This document shows, piece by piece, positions 1 to 10,500 of a stretch of DNA of 64,000 nucleotides. The notes beneath the pieces were generated by a model. The model did not search any database. It saw only the letters and a program-made list of their open reading frames with translations, and had not been told where the DNA came from. Every line of letters begins with the position of its first letter. The stretch's first letter is position 1. Position numbers and translations under genes: made by a program. This DNA comes from Limonium bicolor (Eukaryota; Streptophyta; Magnoliopsida; Caryophyllales; Plumbaginaceae), in assembly GCA_023374045.1 (NCBI GenBank), contig CM041779.1:270478062-270542061 (forward strand), read 5' to 3'.

Positions 1-82
1 GTGTTTGCCTGTGTGGGTTCAGTTGTGACAGTTGTTGAAGTGTGAGTCAGTTCTGACAGGTTTTGGATTTGTGAATCTCAGA

Positions 83-1060
83 ATGCCTCCTCGTAGACAC
101 CAGTGACCCCTCAGGGAGAGGCTGCAGAGGCAGTGCAGCAGTTTGTGACTCAGCTGATGCAGACTATGGCTGCAGCTGCTGGGGGAGCTGGTAGAGGAGC
201 TGGTGGCGCAGGCCCAGCAGGGGCGAATGCAGTGGGAGGCCGAGTCCGAGCCCATCAAGAGTTCATGAAGTTGAAGCCGCCTTCCTTCGACGGCTGTGGC
301 GATCCTCAGGAGGCGAGCCATTGGATTACTAAGGTCGAGGACTTGCTGAGAGTGATGGGGTCGAGGACGATCAGAAGGTGGAATTCGCCACGTTCCTCTT
401 TAAGGGGGAGGCGAAGGAGTGGTGGCGTATGGTGATGGGTAGGCATCCCCAGCCTTGGACCTGGGATCAGTTCTGCTTGGAGTTCAACAAGCAGTTCTAT
501 CCGGATGTCTACAAGGATCAGAAAATCAATGAGTACAACTGGCTGCGCCAGGGGAAGAGATGTCAGTCGAGGAGTACGTGAGGAAGTTCGTAACTCTCTC
601 GAAGTATGCTCCGGAGCCAGATGAGCATAGGAAGGCCCGTAAGTTCGAGAGGTGCTCAGACCTGACATTAGGTCCGCTGTGACACCTCTTCGTCACCGGA
701 CCTTCAGAGATGTGGCAGATGTCGCTCTGCTAGTAGAGGCCGACATCAGGGCAGACAGGCTGGCAAGGACCACAAGGGAAAGAGGCATGCTGAAGAGCCT
801 CAGAGGAAGGAGGCTGCCCCTCCTCAGAAGAAGCAGTCTTATGGAGATCGTCGAGGAGCTTCTTCATCTTCGTCAGCTGGGGCGAAGTGCGGGTCCTGTG
901 GTCATTCCCATCCTGGTAGGGAGTGCTACAAGAAGACTGGTGCCTGCTTTAAGTGCGGGTCGATGGAGCCCCGGATTGCTCAGTGCCCTCAGGCATCTAG
1001 TAGAGGCACAAGAGATAGAGGCACCGGTTCTGATTCAGGGTGAGGTCTGACCAGAAGAAG
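83..1060 (+). pseudogene. gag: gag (capsid/nucleocapsid) pseudogene of e1
   Basis: The probable start is the ATG at 83 (MPPRRHQ), followed by an in-frame TGA at 104. The frame beginning at 103 carries on with an Ala/Gly-rich N-terminus and KLKPPSFDG...HWITKVEDLL, the start of the retrotransposon gag domain. A frameshift near 350-380 moves it to the frame with FLFKGEAKEWWRMV and WDQFCLEFNKQFYPD, core gag motifs. Further shifts occur after 560. Two zinc-knuckle relics follow: CGSCGHSHPGREC at about 888-926, and CFKCGSMEPRIAQCP at about 945-989, in which the usual GH has become EP so the zinc-binding His is lost. Gag would form the cytoplasmic particle that packages element RNA. Identity is secure; the exact end is not. 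Confidence 0.82.
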
Positions 1061-1089
1061 CCTCAGACTCAGGCCCGAGTGTATGCTAT

Positions 1090-1500
1090 GGCAGGGGAGC
1101 GTGATCGTGCTGGTGATCGCGTCGTCTCAGGTATCTCCAGATCCATTCTCAGGATGTGTTTTGTCTGTTTGACTCCGGAGCTACGCACTCCTTTATCTGC
1201 TGTGATTTGTTGGGTGATCTTGGACTGACTGCTGTGCCTAGTGAGGTAGACTTGAGTGTGAGTAGTCCATTATGGGGGTTGCCCCTTTGTGCTGAATTCT
1301 ATGTGTAAGGCTTGTCCCATAGCAGTTAGGGACAAGACATTTAGTGCTGACCTCATCCCGATGCGGATGACCTGTTTTGATGTGATTTTGGGCATGGATT
1401 GGCTAGTAGAGCACCATGCCCATATAGACTGTGCAGCGAGGAAAGCAGTGTTTGATCTGCCAGGCGGGAGCCATTTGCCTACGCTGGGAATGCAGTCCCG
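1090..1500 (+). pseudogene. aspartic protease pseudogene of e1
   Basis: The catalytic motif DSGATHSF starts at 1,171 (LFDSGATHSFIC), as in Ty3/gypsy retropepsins. The second half, DVILGMDWLVEHHAHIDC at about 1,379-1,435, is the conserved C-terminal part (ILG-MDWL). The two halves lie in different frames, with stops between. The product would cleave the gag-pol polyprotein inside the particle. It sits between gag and RT as expected. The active-site Asp codon survives, but no continuous frame does. Confidence 0.8.
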
Positions 1501-1599
1501 TGTGCGCCTGTGGTTGTGTCAGCGATGCAGGCAGCCAGCTTTTTGAGGAAGGGCTGCCAGGGCTTTTTGTGCTACCTACCGGAGGTACGCGAGGGATCG

Positions 1600-2945
1600 A
1601 GCTTGGAGGACATCCCGATCGTCAGGGAGTTTCCTGAGGTCTTCCAGGATGACGTGCCCGGACTCCCACCAGTGCGTGAGGTGGAGTTCACGATTGATTT
1701 AGCGCCAGAGACTCAGCCCATCTCTAGGGCCCCTTACCGTATGAGTCCGGCGGAGTTGAAGGAGCTGAAGGTCCAGCTTCAGGAGTTTGCTAGATAAGGG
1801 CTTCATTCGCCCTAGCGTTTCGCCTTGGGAGCGCCATGCTGTTTGTGAAGAAGAAGGATGGGACCTTCAGATTGTGCATCGACTATAGAGAGCTGAACAA
1901 GGTGACCATCAAGAACCGCTATCCCCCTTCCGCGCATAGATGATTTGTTTGTCCAGTTGGCGGGTGCCACGGTGTTCTCGAAGATAGATCTTCGTTCAGG
2001 CTACCATCAGTGAGGATTAAGGCCGAAGATGTGCCTAAGTCCGCTTTTAGGACTCGTTATGGTCATTACGAGTTCCTAGTCATGCCGTTTGGATTGACTA
2101 ATGCTCCATCAGTATTCATGGATATGATGAACCCGGGTTTTCAACCCTATCTGGATCAGTTTGTGGTTGTCTTTATAGATACATCTTGGTGTACTCCAAG
2201 AGCGCAGAGGAGCATGAGGAGCATCTGAGGATCTTTTTGCAGACGCTGAAGGATTGTGAGCTGTATGCTAAGTTGAAGAAGTGTGACTTCTGGCTTGATC
2301 GGGTAGTATTCTTGGGACATGTGGTCTCGAAGGATGGTATCTTAATGGATCCTGAGAAGATTTGAGCTGTGATGGAGTGGGCGGCCTACGAATGTTGCAG
2401 AGATCCGTAGCTTCCTTGGGTTAGCTGGTATTACAGGAAGTTCGTTGAGGGGTTCTCTAAGATTGTATCCCATTGACCCGTCTTTTGAGGAAGGAGATCA
2501 GTACGAGTGAGTGAGGCCTGTGAGCAGAGCTTCCAGGAGATTAAGAAGAGATTGACGACAACACGATTCTGACTTTGCCTCTGGACCGACGGCTTCGAGG
2601 TCTTCTGCGATGCGTCCCATAAGGGCCTTGGATGTGTCTTGATGCAGCAGGTAGGTAGGGGCTTATGCTCTCGGTAGCTTAAGCCTTAGGAGAAGAACTA
2701 CCCTACCCACGATCTGGAGTTGGCATTGTGGTATTTGAGCTTAAGATTTGGAGGCATTATCTGTATGGGGCGTCGTGTAAGGTTTACACGGACACAGAGT
2801 CTCAAGTATTTGTTCACCCCAGAAGGAGCTGAACTTGAGACAGCGGAGGTGGTTGGAGCTACTTCACACTACGATTTAGAGATCCTCTCCACCCGGGTAG
2901 AGCGAATGTTGTTGGCGATGCTTTGAGCCGGAGAGTGCTCCGGGT
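1600..2945 (+). pseudogene. reverse transcriptase and RNase H pseudogene of e1
   Basis: The RT begins with FPEVFQDDVPGLPP and VEFTIDLAPETQPISRAPYR (about 1,630-1,740). It continues with [20 protein letters not shown] (about 1,840-1,900) and [19 protein letters not shown] (about 2,060-2,120). The catalytic box should read FIDD, but near 2,175 a base loss leaves FID followed by a frameshift, so the second Asp is gone. Downstream CDFW...[12 protein letters not shown] marks the RT end. RNase H relics include VYTDTESQVF (about 2,785-2,815) and VVGDALSR (about 2,910-2,935). At least six stops or shifts are visible. The enzyme would copy element RNA into cDNA and remove the RNA strand. Confidence 0.85.
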
Positions 2946-2989
2946 GTAGCTTGTGCTTTGACAGGAGTTCAGAGGTCTGCCTTAGAGCT

Positions 2990-4140
2990 TCAGCGTATGG
3001 CGTTTTGGTAGTCAGACCAGCCAGTGCCAGGGGTGATAGCAGCGCTTCAGGTCAGTCATCATTTGGTCCGACAGATCACAGAGTTGGTCAGGAGTCAGCT
3101 CCGCTTTGTGTCGGAAGAGAGGGGCTGTCTTCAGAGCGTAGTTCAGACTGTCAGTGTCTTCAGTGATGGTTGTCTGCGTTTCAGAGGTCGAGTGTGTGTG
3201 CCAGACGACGCCGTTCTGCGTAGGGAGATCCTTCAGGAGGCTCATAGAGCGCCATATTCAGTTCACCCAAGAGGGGTGAAGATGTATCGAGATCTCAGAG
3301 AGTCGTTCTGGTGGTCTGGGATGAAGCGTGACATCTCCGAGTTTGTTTCGAAGTGCCAGACCTGTCAGCAGGTGAAGGCTGAGCACCAGAGGCCAGCGGT
3401 TTGCTTCAGCCCCTTCCCATTCCTGAGTGGAAGTGGGAGAGTGTGAGGATGGATTTTGTTATGGGTTTGCCCAGGACTCCTTCGGGTTGTGATGCCGTAT
3501 GGGTGATAGTTGATCGTCTGACGAAGTCCGCTCACTTTCTGCCAGTGAAAAAGACATTCAGTAGGAGCGTTAGGCTCGTCTGTATCTCGAGATCTCGATG
3601 CAGATAGCTCGAGGTCTTCGATCGTGACCCGCACTTTGTTTCGATGCGCGCGTTTGTATAAGCCTGGCGTTAGTAGTAAGGCCTCTGGGGAGAGGACAGA
3701 GGTTATCAGTCTTCGGACCTCATCAGTGCGACGCAGGTAGTGCAGAGGGACAGGTTCTGAGGATCGGACGCGCGCATGCTCATTGAGTTGTCCTGGAGAC
3801 ATCAGCTTTCGTGATTCATGGCGACTCGAGCTGGTACAGTTTGAGGCATTGGATGGTATGCTCGTTTGAAGCTGTGATATGTAGGAGGTCAGGGGAGTCC
3901 GTGTTGGATCCCGGATCTGTGCAGAGATGTAGATTGGAGAAGTAGCAGAGAGTAGATCATATCTGGGACCGTTTGCTTGTTGATGTACAGTAAGTGTTCA
4001 TCGAAGAGCGCAGGCCGCTTGATTTGAGATTGGAGATCACGTCTTCTTGAGTGTCACCGTCAGAGGCGTAGTCTGGTTTGGGAAGCGTGGGAAGCTTACC
4101 CAAGTTCGTTGGACCGTTTGAGATTCTAGAGAGGATTGCC
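2990..4140 (+). pseudogene. integrase pseudogene of e1
   Basis: The zinc-binding N-terminal domain is clear at about 3,240-3,385: APYSVHPRGVKMYRDL, FWWSGMKRDISEFVSKC and [11 protein letters not shown], the H-H-C-C pattern of Ty3 integrases. The catalytic core follows after a frameshift with [15 protein letters not shown] (first catalytic Asp, about 3,430-3,475) and [19 protein letters not shown] (about 3,505-3,565). From about 3,600 to 4,140 the sequence drifts heavily, and I could not place the second Asp and the Glu with confidence. The enzyme would insert the cDNA into chromatin. The strongly biased tail suggests many indels. Confidence 0.8.
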
Positions 4141-4441
4141 CTGTGGCTTACCGTTTAGCGTTGCCACCATCCTTGTCTGCTGTCCACAGTGTTTTCCATG
4201 TTTCGATGCTAAGGAAGTACTTGCATGATCCGTCTCATGTGATCGACCAGCTAGCTTCATGTGGGAGGACTGTAGTTTCGAAGCGGTGCCTACTCGCATT
4301 TTGGCCAGAGATGCCCGTCAGCTCCGTAGTAAGACCCTGCCTATGGTTAAGGTCCAGTGGTCTGATCAGTCAGAGAGCGAAGCGACTTGGGAGCTCGAGG
4401 ATGAGCTACGTGCCAAGTTCCCCTCCCTATTCGAACAGTAA
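4140..4441 (+). pseudogene. integrase C-terminus with chromodomain-like tail of e1
   Basis: VHSVFHVSMLRKYLHDPSHVI (about 4,175-4,245) is the usual linker before the tail. After a frameshift the reading continues with MVKVQWSDQSE and EATWELEDELRAKFPSLFEQ, ending in a TAA at about 4,439. In chromoviruses this tail (W-x-EATWE core) steers integration toward marked chromatin. The tail resembles the divergent chromodomain of the Tekay group; I assign it from motif memory. The stop lies only about 28 bases before the PPT, the normal compact 3' end for this group. Confidence 0.75.
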
Positions 4442-4468
4442 GGTGAGTTAATTTCGAGGACGAAATTC

Positions 4469-4485
4469 TTTTAAGGGGGAGGTGA
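4469..4485 (+). other. polypurine tract of e1
   Basis: The run ttttaagggggagg immediately precedes the LTR start, after the typical cgaggacgaaattc context. It is the expected plus-strand primer site for this family. The LTR probably starts at TGTTTAACCC (4,486); TGATG at 4,483 is an alternative. Confidence 0.75.
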
Positions 4486-4740
4486 TGTTTAACCCGCAAT
4501 TAATACCTTATATTATATCTGCTATCTAAGTTGGATTTAAATCCTTTGCTATCAGTTGGGGCATCAGCGGCGCTCTATTAATTGCCAAGGACGAGGAAGT
4601 CATTTGATTCATTAATTAATGTAATTAATTATCTGATTATAAGGAAAGGAATTCCTTAATTTCTTCTTTTCCGGATCATTGTAATTCACGTCAGTTCAGT
4701 CGTGAGGAGCGTCTCTCATCGTGGGTTGAACGAGTGTTCT

Positions 4741-4744
<4 letters not shown>

Positions 4745-4772
<28 letters not shown>
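4745..4772 (+). repeat. (CT)n microsatellite in the e1 LTR
   Basis: About 13 uninterrupted CT dinucleotides in a pyrimidine-rich leader-like stretch. Plant LTR transcription starts are often followed by such CT-rich leaders. Confidence 0.9.
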
Positions 4773-5446
4773 CTTCATCTGCTGAGAATTGTAATTCTGC
4801 TGCTACGTTTGGATTGGAGTTCTTCGTTGCTGGTTCTCCTTCTCCTCGTTATCAGGTTTGTTCTGCAGAATTCCAAATTTCGTTGTTGGTTTCCTCTCCT
4901 CTCATCTCTTTCTGATTTTGGAACTCCGAATATGTTAATTCAGCGACGGAGATTCTGCGCTGGGGATTCAGATTGTTGAGGCTACACTACTGTTGGGTGT
5001 TATCCGTGATCAGGTTGGTATTGCAGATTTGGGGTTTGATGATCTAGGGTTCTACATTGCAGTTTCTGATTTATGTCTATTGGTTTGGAAATTCAGTGTT
5101 GCCGTTGCGTGTATTTGCTGGTGGATTACTCGGGGCTGCTGTGGACTGTTCAGATCGTCAGATTGTCGCTGATTGTTGAGGTAGGTGGTTACTCGATTCG
5201 TGTTTGGAAGTTCAGCCATGGGTGTGGCTTTAATGGTGTTGTGTTTGATTGTTTTGTTAAAGGCTTATTGTGCGTGTCTGATTATGTTGTTGTTTGGTTA
5301 CGTTTTGAATGGCTAAACCCCCATGGTCTCCTGTTTTAATGTCTGATTTGTGTGTGTGCTTAATTGGCAATTCGTGGTATCGAATTGTGGTGTTTTTCTG
5401 CTCTGTTCGTCTTCTGAAATTTGTAGTTTTCGCACTGTCCTAACTT

Positions 5447-5755
5447 CTGTCCGAGTTTTGAAGTTCGGACAGTGTGTTTTTGGCCTTCTGATTTTCAAGT
5501 TCGGGGTATGTCCGAACATCTGTCCGAACATGGATGTTCGGACACACCCTTGGTTTCTCCTCTGAATTTTAGTTCGACCTGTGTCCGAACATTGATGTCC
5601 GGACACAAGGTCGGACCCTCCGCGTAACTATTTTCCCGTAACCCGTCCGAACATCAGTCCGAACATGGATGTTCGGACATTCTGAAATCCTCTATCTGAT
5701 TTTAGTTCGACTTGTGTCCGAACATTGATGTCCGGACACAAGTTCGGACACCTCT
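5447..5755 (+). repeat. GTCCGAAC inverted-repeat cluster in the e1 LTR
   Basis: Perfect stems include CTGTCCGA (5,447-5,454) with TCGGACAG (5,465-5,472), and TGTCCGAACAT (5,521-5,531) with ATGTTCGGACA (5,534-5,544), loop of 2. A near-perfect stem TGTCCGAACAT/ATGTCCGGACA follows at about 5,582. The whole set recurs once at a period of about 134 bases (5,521 vs about 5,656; 5,581 vs 5,714). Extra half-arms (CCGAACATC, AGGTCGGACC) give three-arm groups. Confidence 0.85.
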
Positions 5756-5952
5756 CTGTTTTCAGCATAACTTCTTCGTTTGAACTCCGATTTGAGTGCC
5801 GTCTGCGGCGTTGGATTCCTTATGATCTGTACTACTGATTTATGAGTGTTTTGGCATTTTTGATGCATTTTTGCTTCTGTTTAAGCAATCCTTCTGTTTT
5901 GGGACATTACACTTTGTTTCTAAGCCGTGAATGGCTGGGTCGAGCTATTTCG

Positions 5953-6086
5953 TGGTATACCATGTAGACGTCGTTCTGAGTGTGGGTCATTCCCTTTCTG
6001 TTCTGTGGGGTTGACAAACCATTTGGCTCTTTCGAGTCATTTCTGCGTTGCCGAGAGACCTGGTATGGTCTATGGGTCTTTGACCC
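5953..6086 (+). repeat. array of short dissimilar hairpins in the e1 LTR
   Basis: Successive inverted repeats: TGGTATACCA (5,953-5,962), TGGCTC/GAGTCA (6,024-6,039), AGACC/GGTCT (6,056-6,071) and GGGTC/GACCC (6,074-6,086), with TTCTG-type spacers. The arms are different in each unit. The segment is homologous in position to the hairpin array of the e3 LTR. Confidence 0.55.
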
Positions 6087-6640
6087 TTCTGAGTGTGTGC
6101 ATTGTGTCTTGTCCCTTTCTGTTTAAGAGCTCTGATCGTTTCTGAATTGGGAACCCTTGTGTTCCACTCTGTTTCTGTTTCTGAAAGCTTCTGACTATTT
6201 GGGAATTGTGTATATTACGTTTATCTTCTCCTTCTTCTGATTTCAATTGTTTGAGCGACCTTACGGATGACGGTCGCCGCTTACTGGGCATGGTTGTGTG
6301 CTAATTCCCCTACTTTTAACATTTTTGCAGATTGATCAGCAGGGATCACATATTCAGTTTTTGGAGCTTAGTTTATGTTTCAGCTCATTTGTTATTTGTT
6401 AAGCTTACTCAAACTTGTAGCCTTCGGGCCTTATTCTGTTAGACCTCTGTTTCTGTTTGGAACATGTATTTGGGATTTCGTATTTGCTTCCGCTGTATTT
6501 GAATGCTCTGGTTTACAACGTTTATGTAAACTCTGTTTTGGGCCTTTATTGCTTTTGAGTGTTTTAGAGCCTTGCGTTATTGGTAGAAATACGCGGCGTG
6601 TAATACCCTTTACTCTTAGGCCGGTTTTAGGGGTGTTACA

Positions 6641-6745
6641 AAGAGAGAAGGCTGGGATGAGCTACCCGACACCTACCGAGGAGGTCCATGGGACTTGGAT
6701 GTTAGGCTTGCGACGAGGACGTCGCGTTCTTTGAGTGGGGGAGTA
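6641..6745 (+). other. 3' internal end and PPT of a second element (e2)
   Basis: This 105-base strip ends in ggacgtcgcgttctttgag then tgggggagta, a typical pol-end/PPT context, directly before a new LTR at 6,746. It is best explained as the part of e2 into which e1 was inserted. No domain can be recognised in so short a piece. Confidence 0.5.
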
Positions 6746-6939
6746 TGTAATACCCCCATCCCACATCGGGATATGAGTAGTAATGTGAATGGTTTATAAG
6801 GATACATATGGGTTGACTACAACAACAGGCCTTCCAATTTTAAGCCCAAGTTAGGATTGAGGGCCTAAAGTGGCTAGTTTTCAAGCCTGAATGGTTTAAG
6901 AGCTAGGTTGTTGGACAGTTACCCATATGGGGTGTTACA
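6746..6939 (+). repeat. short (194-bp) LTR of e2
   Basis: It starts TGTAATACCCCCATCCCACA, contains the common LTR phrase cccacatcggg, and ends GGGGTGTTACA. A PPT abuts it on the left and a PBS on the right, so both sides look internal. That arrangement is expected for the middle LTR of a tandem or recombined element. Confidence 0.7.
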
Positions 6940-6942
6940 AAA

Positions 6943-6954
6943 TGGTATCAGAGC
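6943..6954 (+). other. primer-binding site, initiator-tRNA-Met type
   Basis: TGGTATCAGAGC, three bases after the LTR end, matches the 3' end complement of plant initiator tRNA-Met, the usual primer of many plant LTR elements. Confidence 0.8.
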
Positions 6955-7581
6955 CAGGTTTGGTTTTCATTGGGTTTGTGGGTGTCTGCATGTCTACGCT
7001 TCCGTGTCTTTGCCTACTATATGCTATGTGTTGACTGTTGTGTGATTTGTCAGCTATCTGGTGTTTGTTATATGTGGCTGCTCAGTGCTTGTCTGCCATC
7101 AGAGTAGCGCAGCGGAAGCGTAGTGTTTGTCTGTGTGTATTCTGAGTTTTGAGTGTGAGCCTGAGGGAGTCAGGTCCTTTAGGAAAGGATGTCGTTTGAG
7201 AGTTCAGGTGTGATTAAGTTGTGAGCTTTGGTGGTGTGTTTGTGTGGTGTGCTGTGTGTGAGTTTAGATGAGTTTGGGCTGTGAGTTCTGAGAAGTGAGA
7301 TGTGTGTTCGAGGTGTGTTTGGTCCTTTGGATAAGGATGTCATCTGAGAGTTTCTATTCCTAAGGTTGAGCCTATAGTAAACTTCTTCTATGATTCTTCT
7401 AATAGTCAATAAGCAGTGAGTTCTGAGTGTTAGCTCCTGGTGAGGTCCAAGCTTTCTAAGACGTGTGAGATCCCGTAAGTGTGTATTAGTTTTCGTAGTA
7501 TTCTAGCACTTGAAGTGCATTTGATTATATTCTGAGTTTCACTGAATTTCGAGGACGAAATTCTTTTAAAGAGGGGTATAA
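6955..7581 (+). other. collapsed internal remnant between PBS and PPT
   Basis: The stretch runs from a leader-like sequence after the PBS to cgaggacgaaattc-ttttaaagaggggtata, a pol-end/PPT, in only about 0.63 kb. Gag and pol are absent. Two related about-35-base pieces (7,170-7,203 and 7,320-7,352, both with GTCCTTT-GGATGTC) suggest an old duplication. The left part may belong to e2 and the right part to e3; the junction cannot be located by eye. Confidence 0.5.
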
Positions 7582-10500
7582 TGTTGTGTGCCCCAATTTT
7601 TTTTTTTGTTTTCTGATCTGCAAAGGGAGTTTATGACAATTATAATTGTTATTATATTAGCTTCGAAAGGAAGGTTGTTTAGATTTTATTTATGATAGTA
7701 AAGATTTACTAGCTTCCTTTTTCTTCCCTTCCTTATTTAAATTAATTATTCTCTCTTTTATCTTATTTATTTTAAGTTAAGGATGGGAGTTGCTAGTTTT
7801 TATTTTTATTTTCCTCCTCTGCCTCTGACGCATAGACGACAGCTTACACCTCAATCTCCCTCTCCTCGTTTCTTCTCTCCAAGTAAAGTTCCTCCTTTTT
7901 TCATCCTTCTCATCCAATTTCTCTCAAGTCTAAATCGTTGGAATTATTTTCTTGTGGATCCGTTCGTCAGTCAATTCTTCGAGGTTTGTAGATGTGGATT
8001 TCAATTCCGTTTCTCGTTGAGTTCTTCTCTCCTTTTCTAATTTTGATTTTGGGAATTCTGGGTTTATTCAGTCGAGAGTTTGTGTTGTTTGAGAAGGGAT
8101 TCGAAGAGGGCGATGTGTGGAGTCTGTGGAAGAGATTTACTTTGCGTCGGATGTGAGGTAGGTGGTAGATGGATTCGGTATAGGTGTGTTCACCCATGGG
8201 GATTCTAGATCTTGTTTCGTTTCTAAATGTGTTTGCTTGGTATTTGATTTCGATGTGAATCTGGATTGATTTTGATTTACATTTTCACTCCGCTTAAAAC
8301 CCCATGGTGTTTTGTTTTTATTGCCTACTTTGATATGGAACGTGATACATTAATTATAATTTTGATAAATGGGTAATCTTAATTCGGCGAGTACGCTTTT
8401 GTTATAGCGGATTGCTACTACCCTCGTTCTAATTTTGTTTCCTGTTGATGTTCATAACTATATATATATATATAATTTAGTGTTTTCCGACTAACAACTT
8501 CTATAAGTGATTAACTGACATGATTTGAGTGTGTTTTACCCTAAAAATTTACTCTTCCTTACCTATTTTATTGATTCTATTTTCGTTAAACTTATAGTAT
8601 TTAAATTTAGAGAGTATTGGTGCCCCGTTCGATTTTGTTTTACCCCGTCGACTGGCTTACCTCGTAAACTCCTGTTTTACAACCTTGTTTACGACTATTT
8701 TTCCACCGTTCTGATTTTTATGCTCTAGTTATGGTTTGGATCCACAGAGATATTTGTGTGGGTATGACTTCGTTATTCACTCGGGACAAGATTTCTTACT
8801 TTTCCTTATTCCGTGCATTATGATGAGCATGGTTTATCTTGATTACAGTAGTGGTATGTGTGGCGATTAGTATGGGACAATATTTACAATTTGAATATAC
8901 TTTCAAAGATTTCATAAGCTTTCGTGGAATACAGGATTTATTATATTCTTCTTATAGTTTTTGTTTTACTTTCATAAATGTATTTTACAAGCTGGTACAT
9001 ATCGTGGTAGTACTGGGGTTTGATTTCACTCGTATAATTAGTTGGGTTATGAGCCTACTAAAATTATACTATTTCACAACGAGATTTGTCTCCTACCTAC
9101 GTACATATGTTTGCTGATGTGCGTATTATTCTTAAGCTATTTCTTTGAAAATATTTCAATATATACTTGCGGATGTAAAAATATATGGTTTAAATTTTCT
9201 TGCGAACTGTTGTATGTACCCTATCTAATTTTCATAATATATGTGTCGACAAATGCTTATGTCAGGTCCGATAGTATGAGTTGGTTTTTGGATTTTTAAA
9301 GTTTTCATATCAATTACTATATTTTATTTTTGTCGTACAGCATATTTTCACCCCTAGGTTGGTTTAATGTTTTGGAATTCATTAAAGTATTTTGAACGTT
9401 TCTCTGTTAATTTAAGGATTGCGTTTTGAATATTAAAAGAGTAACGGTTAACCTTTTTTTTAATTTGATTAACAACTAAATAGTCAAACTTTGTAATGAG
9501 ATATATATATATTTCGTTGTGTATTATACGATTAACAAGTATTTGGTGTAGATTTTGTCAGATGTGTACTACTCAATTACTATACTTATAAATGATCGGT
9601 TATATTTGCCGCAGATAATATGTTTCACATTATAGATTTTCTACGTTTGGGATCATCACTATCATATTGGTTATGTTTTTTTCTTTTCACTTTGTCAGAT
9701 ACGTATGTGCAAGTTTATATATGTACATTATAGTTGTTTTTGAATATAAATTCGTGATTATGGTTTTGCGAATTATTTGTTTTGGGACCTAGTTTATTGC
9801 TTTCTGAGCCGTGGATGACTGGGTCGAGTTATCCCGTAGCGCGCTGCGTAGGACGTCCTTCTGTATCTGTATCACGGGCATCCCCCGTTCTGTTATCTGG
9901 AGTCGACGGACTCATTCTGTTATCTGGGGTCTTCAGACCTGTTATGTTATCTGAGGTCTCATGACCTATTCTGTATGCTTTGAACTAGGGTCCCTTAAAA
10001 ACTTTGTTTTCGATAACGTTCTGATGTGTATAAGATTCTGATTTGCTTCTGTTCGGTTTTGAGCGTTGGCAGCTTCTGACATGAGACCCTGCTTTGTGCT
10101 TTGTCTCATTCTGTGAGTGTGGTTTCAACTTCGTTCGTCTCCTCTGTTTTGTCAGCCTTGGTTTATGGTTTCCGTTTTGAGAAGATTAGATTTGTATTGC
10201 AAATGAGCTTTGTAAAGAAACTATGCTTATGTTTTGTTTCCTTCTTCTAATGGTCTATATGTGACTTATGATTTCTAAAAAGCCTTATGGTTTCTGTAAA
10301 AGTCTTCCATTGTCAATCTATACCTTTGTAACCTCTGTTTCGCTCTACTTTACATTTGACTTTGTATCATTTTGAGGTGCTTCTGTTTAATTTGATTTTG
10401 AATCTGATTTGCTAACTTATACCTATATAAGCTATGTTCGGTAAAAATGTTTTGAGCATGCTTATGCTGATGAAATTTATCACTTACTGAGCTGTGGTTT

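Larger units (their letters stand above)
1..6640 (+). mobile_element. Ty3/gypsy chromovirus-like LTR retrotransposon e1, 5'-truncated by the window edge
   Basis: The domain order gag, protease, reverse transcriptase/RNase H, integrase, chromodomain-like tail, polypurine tract and 3' LTR is readable on the plus strand. The 5' LTR lies upstream of the window; bases 1-82 are the end of the leader before gag. The C-terminal motif MVKVQWSD...EATWELEDELRAKFPSLF and the PPT context (cgaggacgaaattctttt then aagggggagg) resemble the Tekay/Del group of chromoviruses, from family knowledge and not a search. Every domain is broken by stops or frameshifts, so the copy is dead as an autonomous element. It appears inserted into the 3' end of another element (e2), whose tail resumes at 6,641. 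Confidence 0.88.
4486..6640 (+). repeat. 3' LTR of e1 (about 2.15 kb)
   Basis: It begins with TGTTTAACCC just after the PPT and ends in GGGTGTTACA at 6,640. No coding frame is credible. A CT-rich leader-like stretch (4,730-4,870, including a pure CT run) suggests transcription starts around there, so the inverted-repeat clusters further down would be in the transcribed R/U5 part. The segment 5,910-6,100 is recognisably similar to 9,790-9,970 of the e3 LTR (both contain gccgtg-at-g-ctgggtcgag), so the two LTR families are distant relatives. Confidence 0.8.

Noticed and set aside
5447..5755. Cold/drought response elements (CCGAC core)
   Set aside because: Some arms contain CCGA, but the shared core in the other LTRs is CCGG-based and the inverted layout is the constant feature, so a DRE reading does not explain the clusters.
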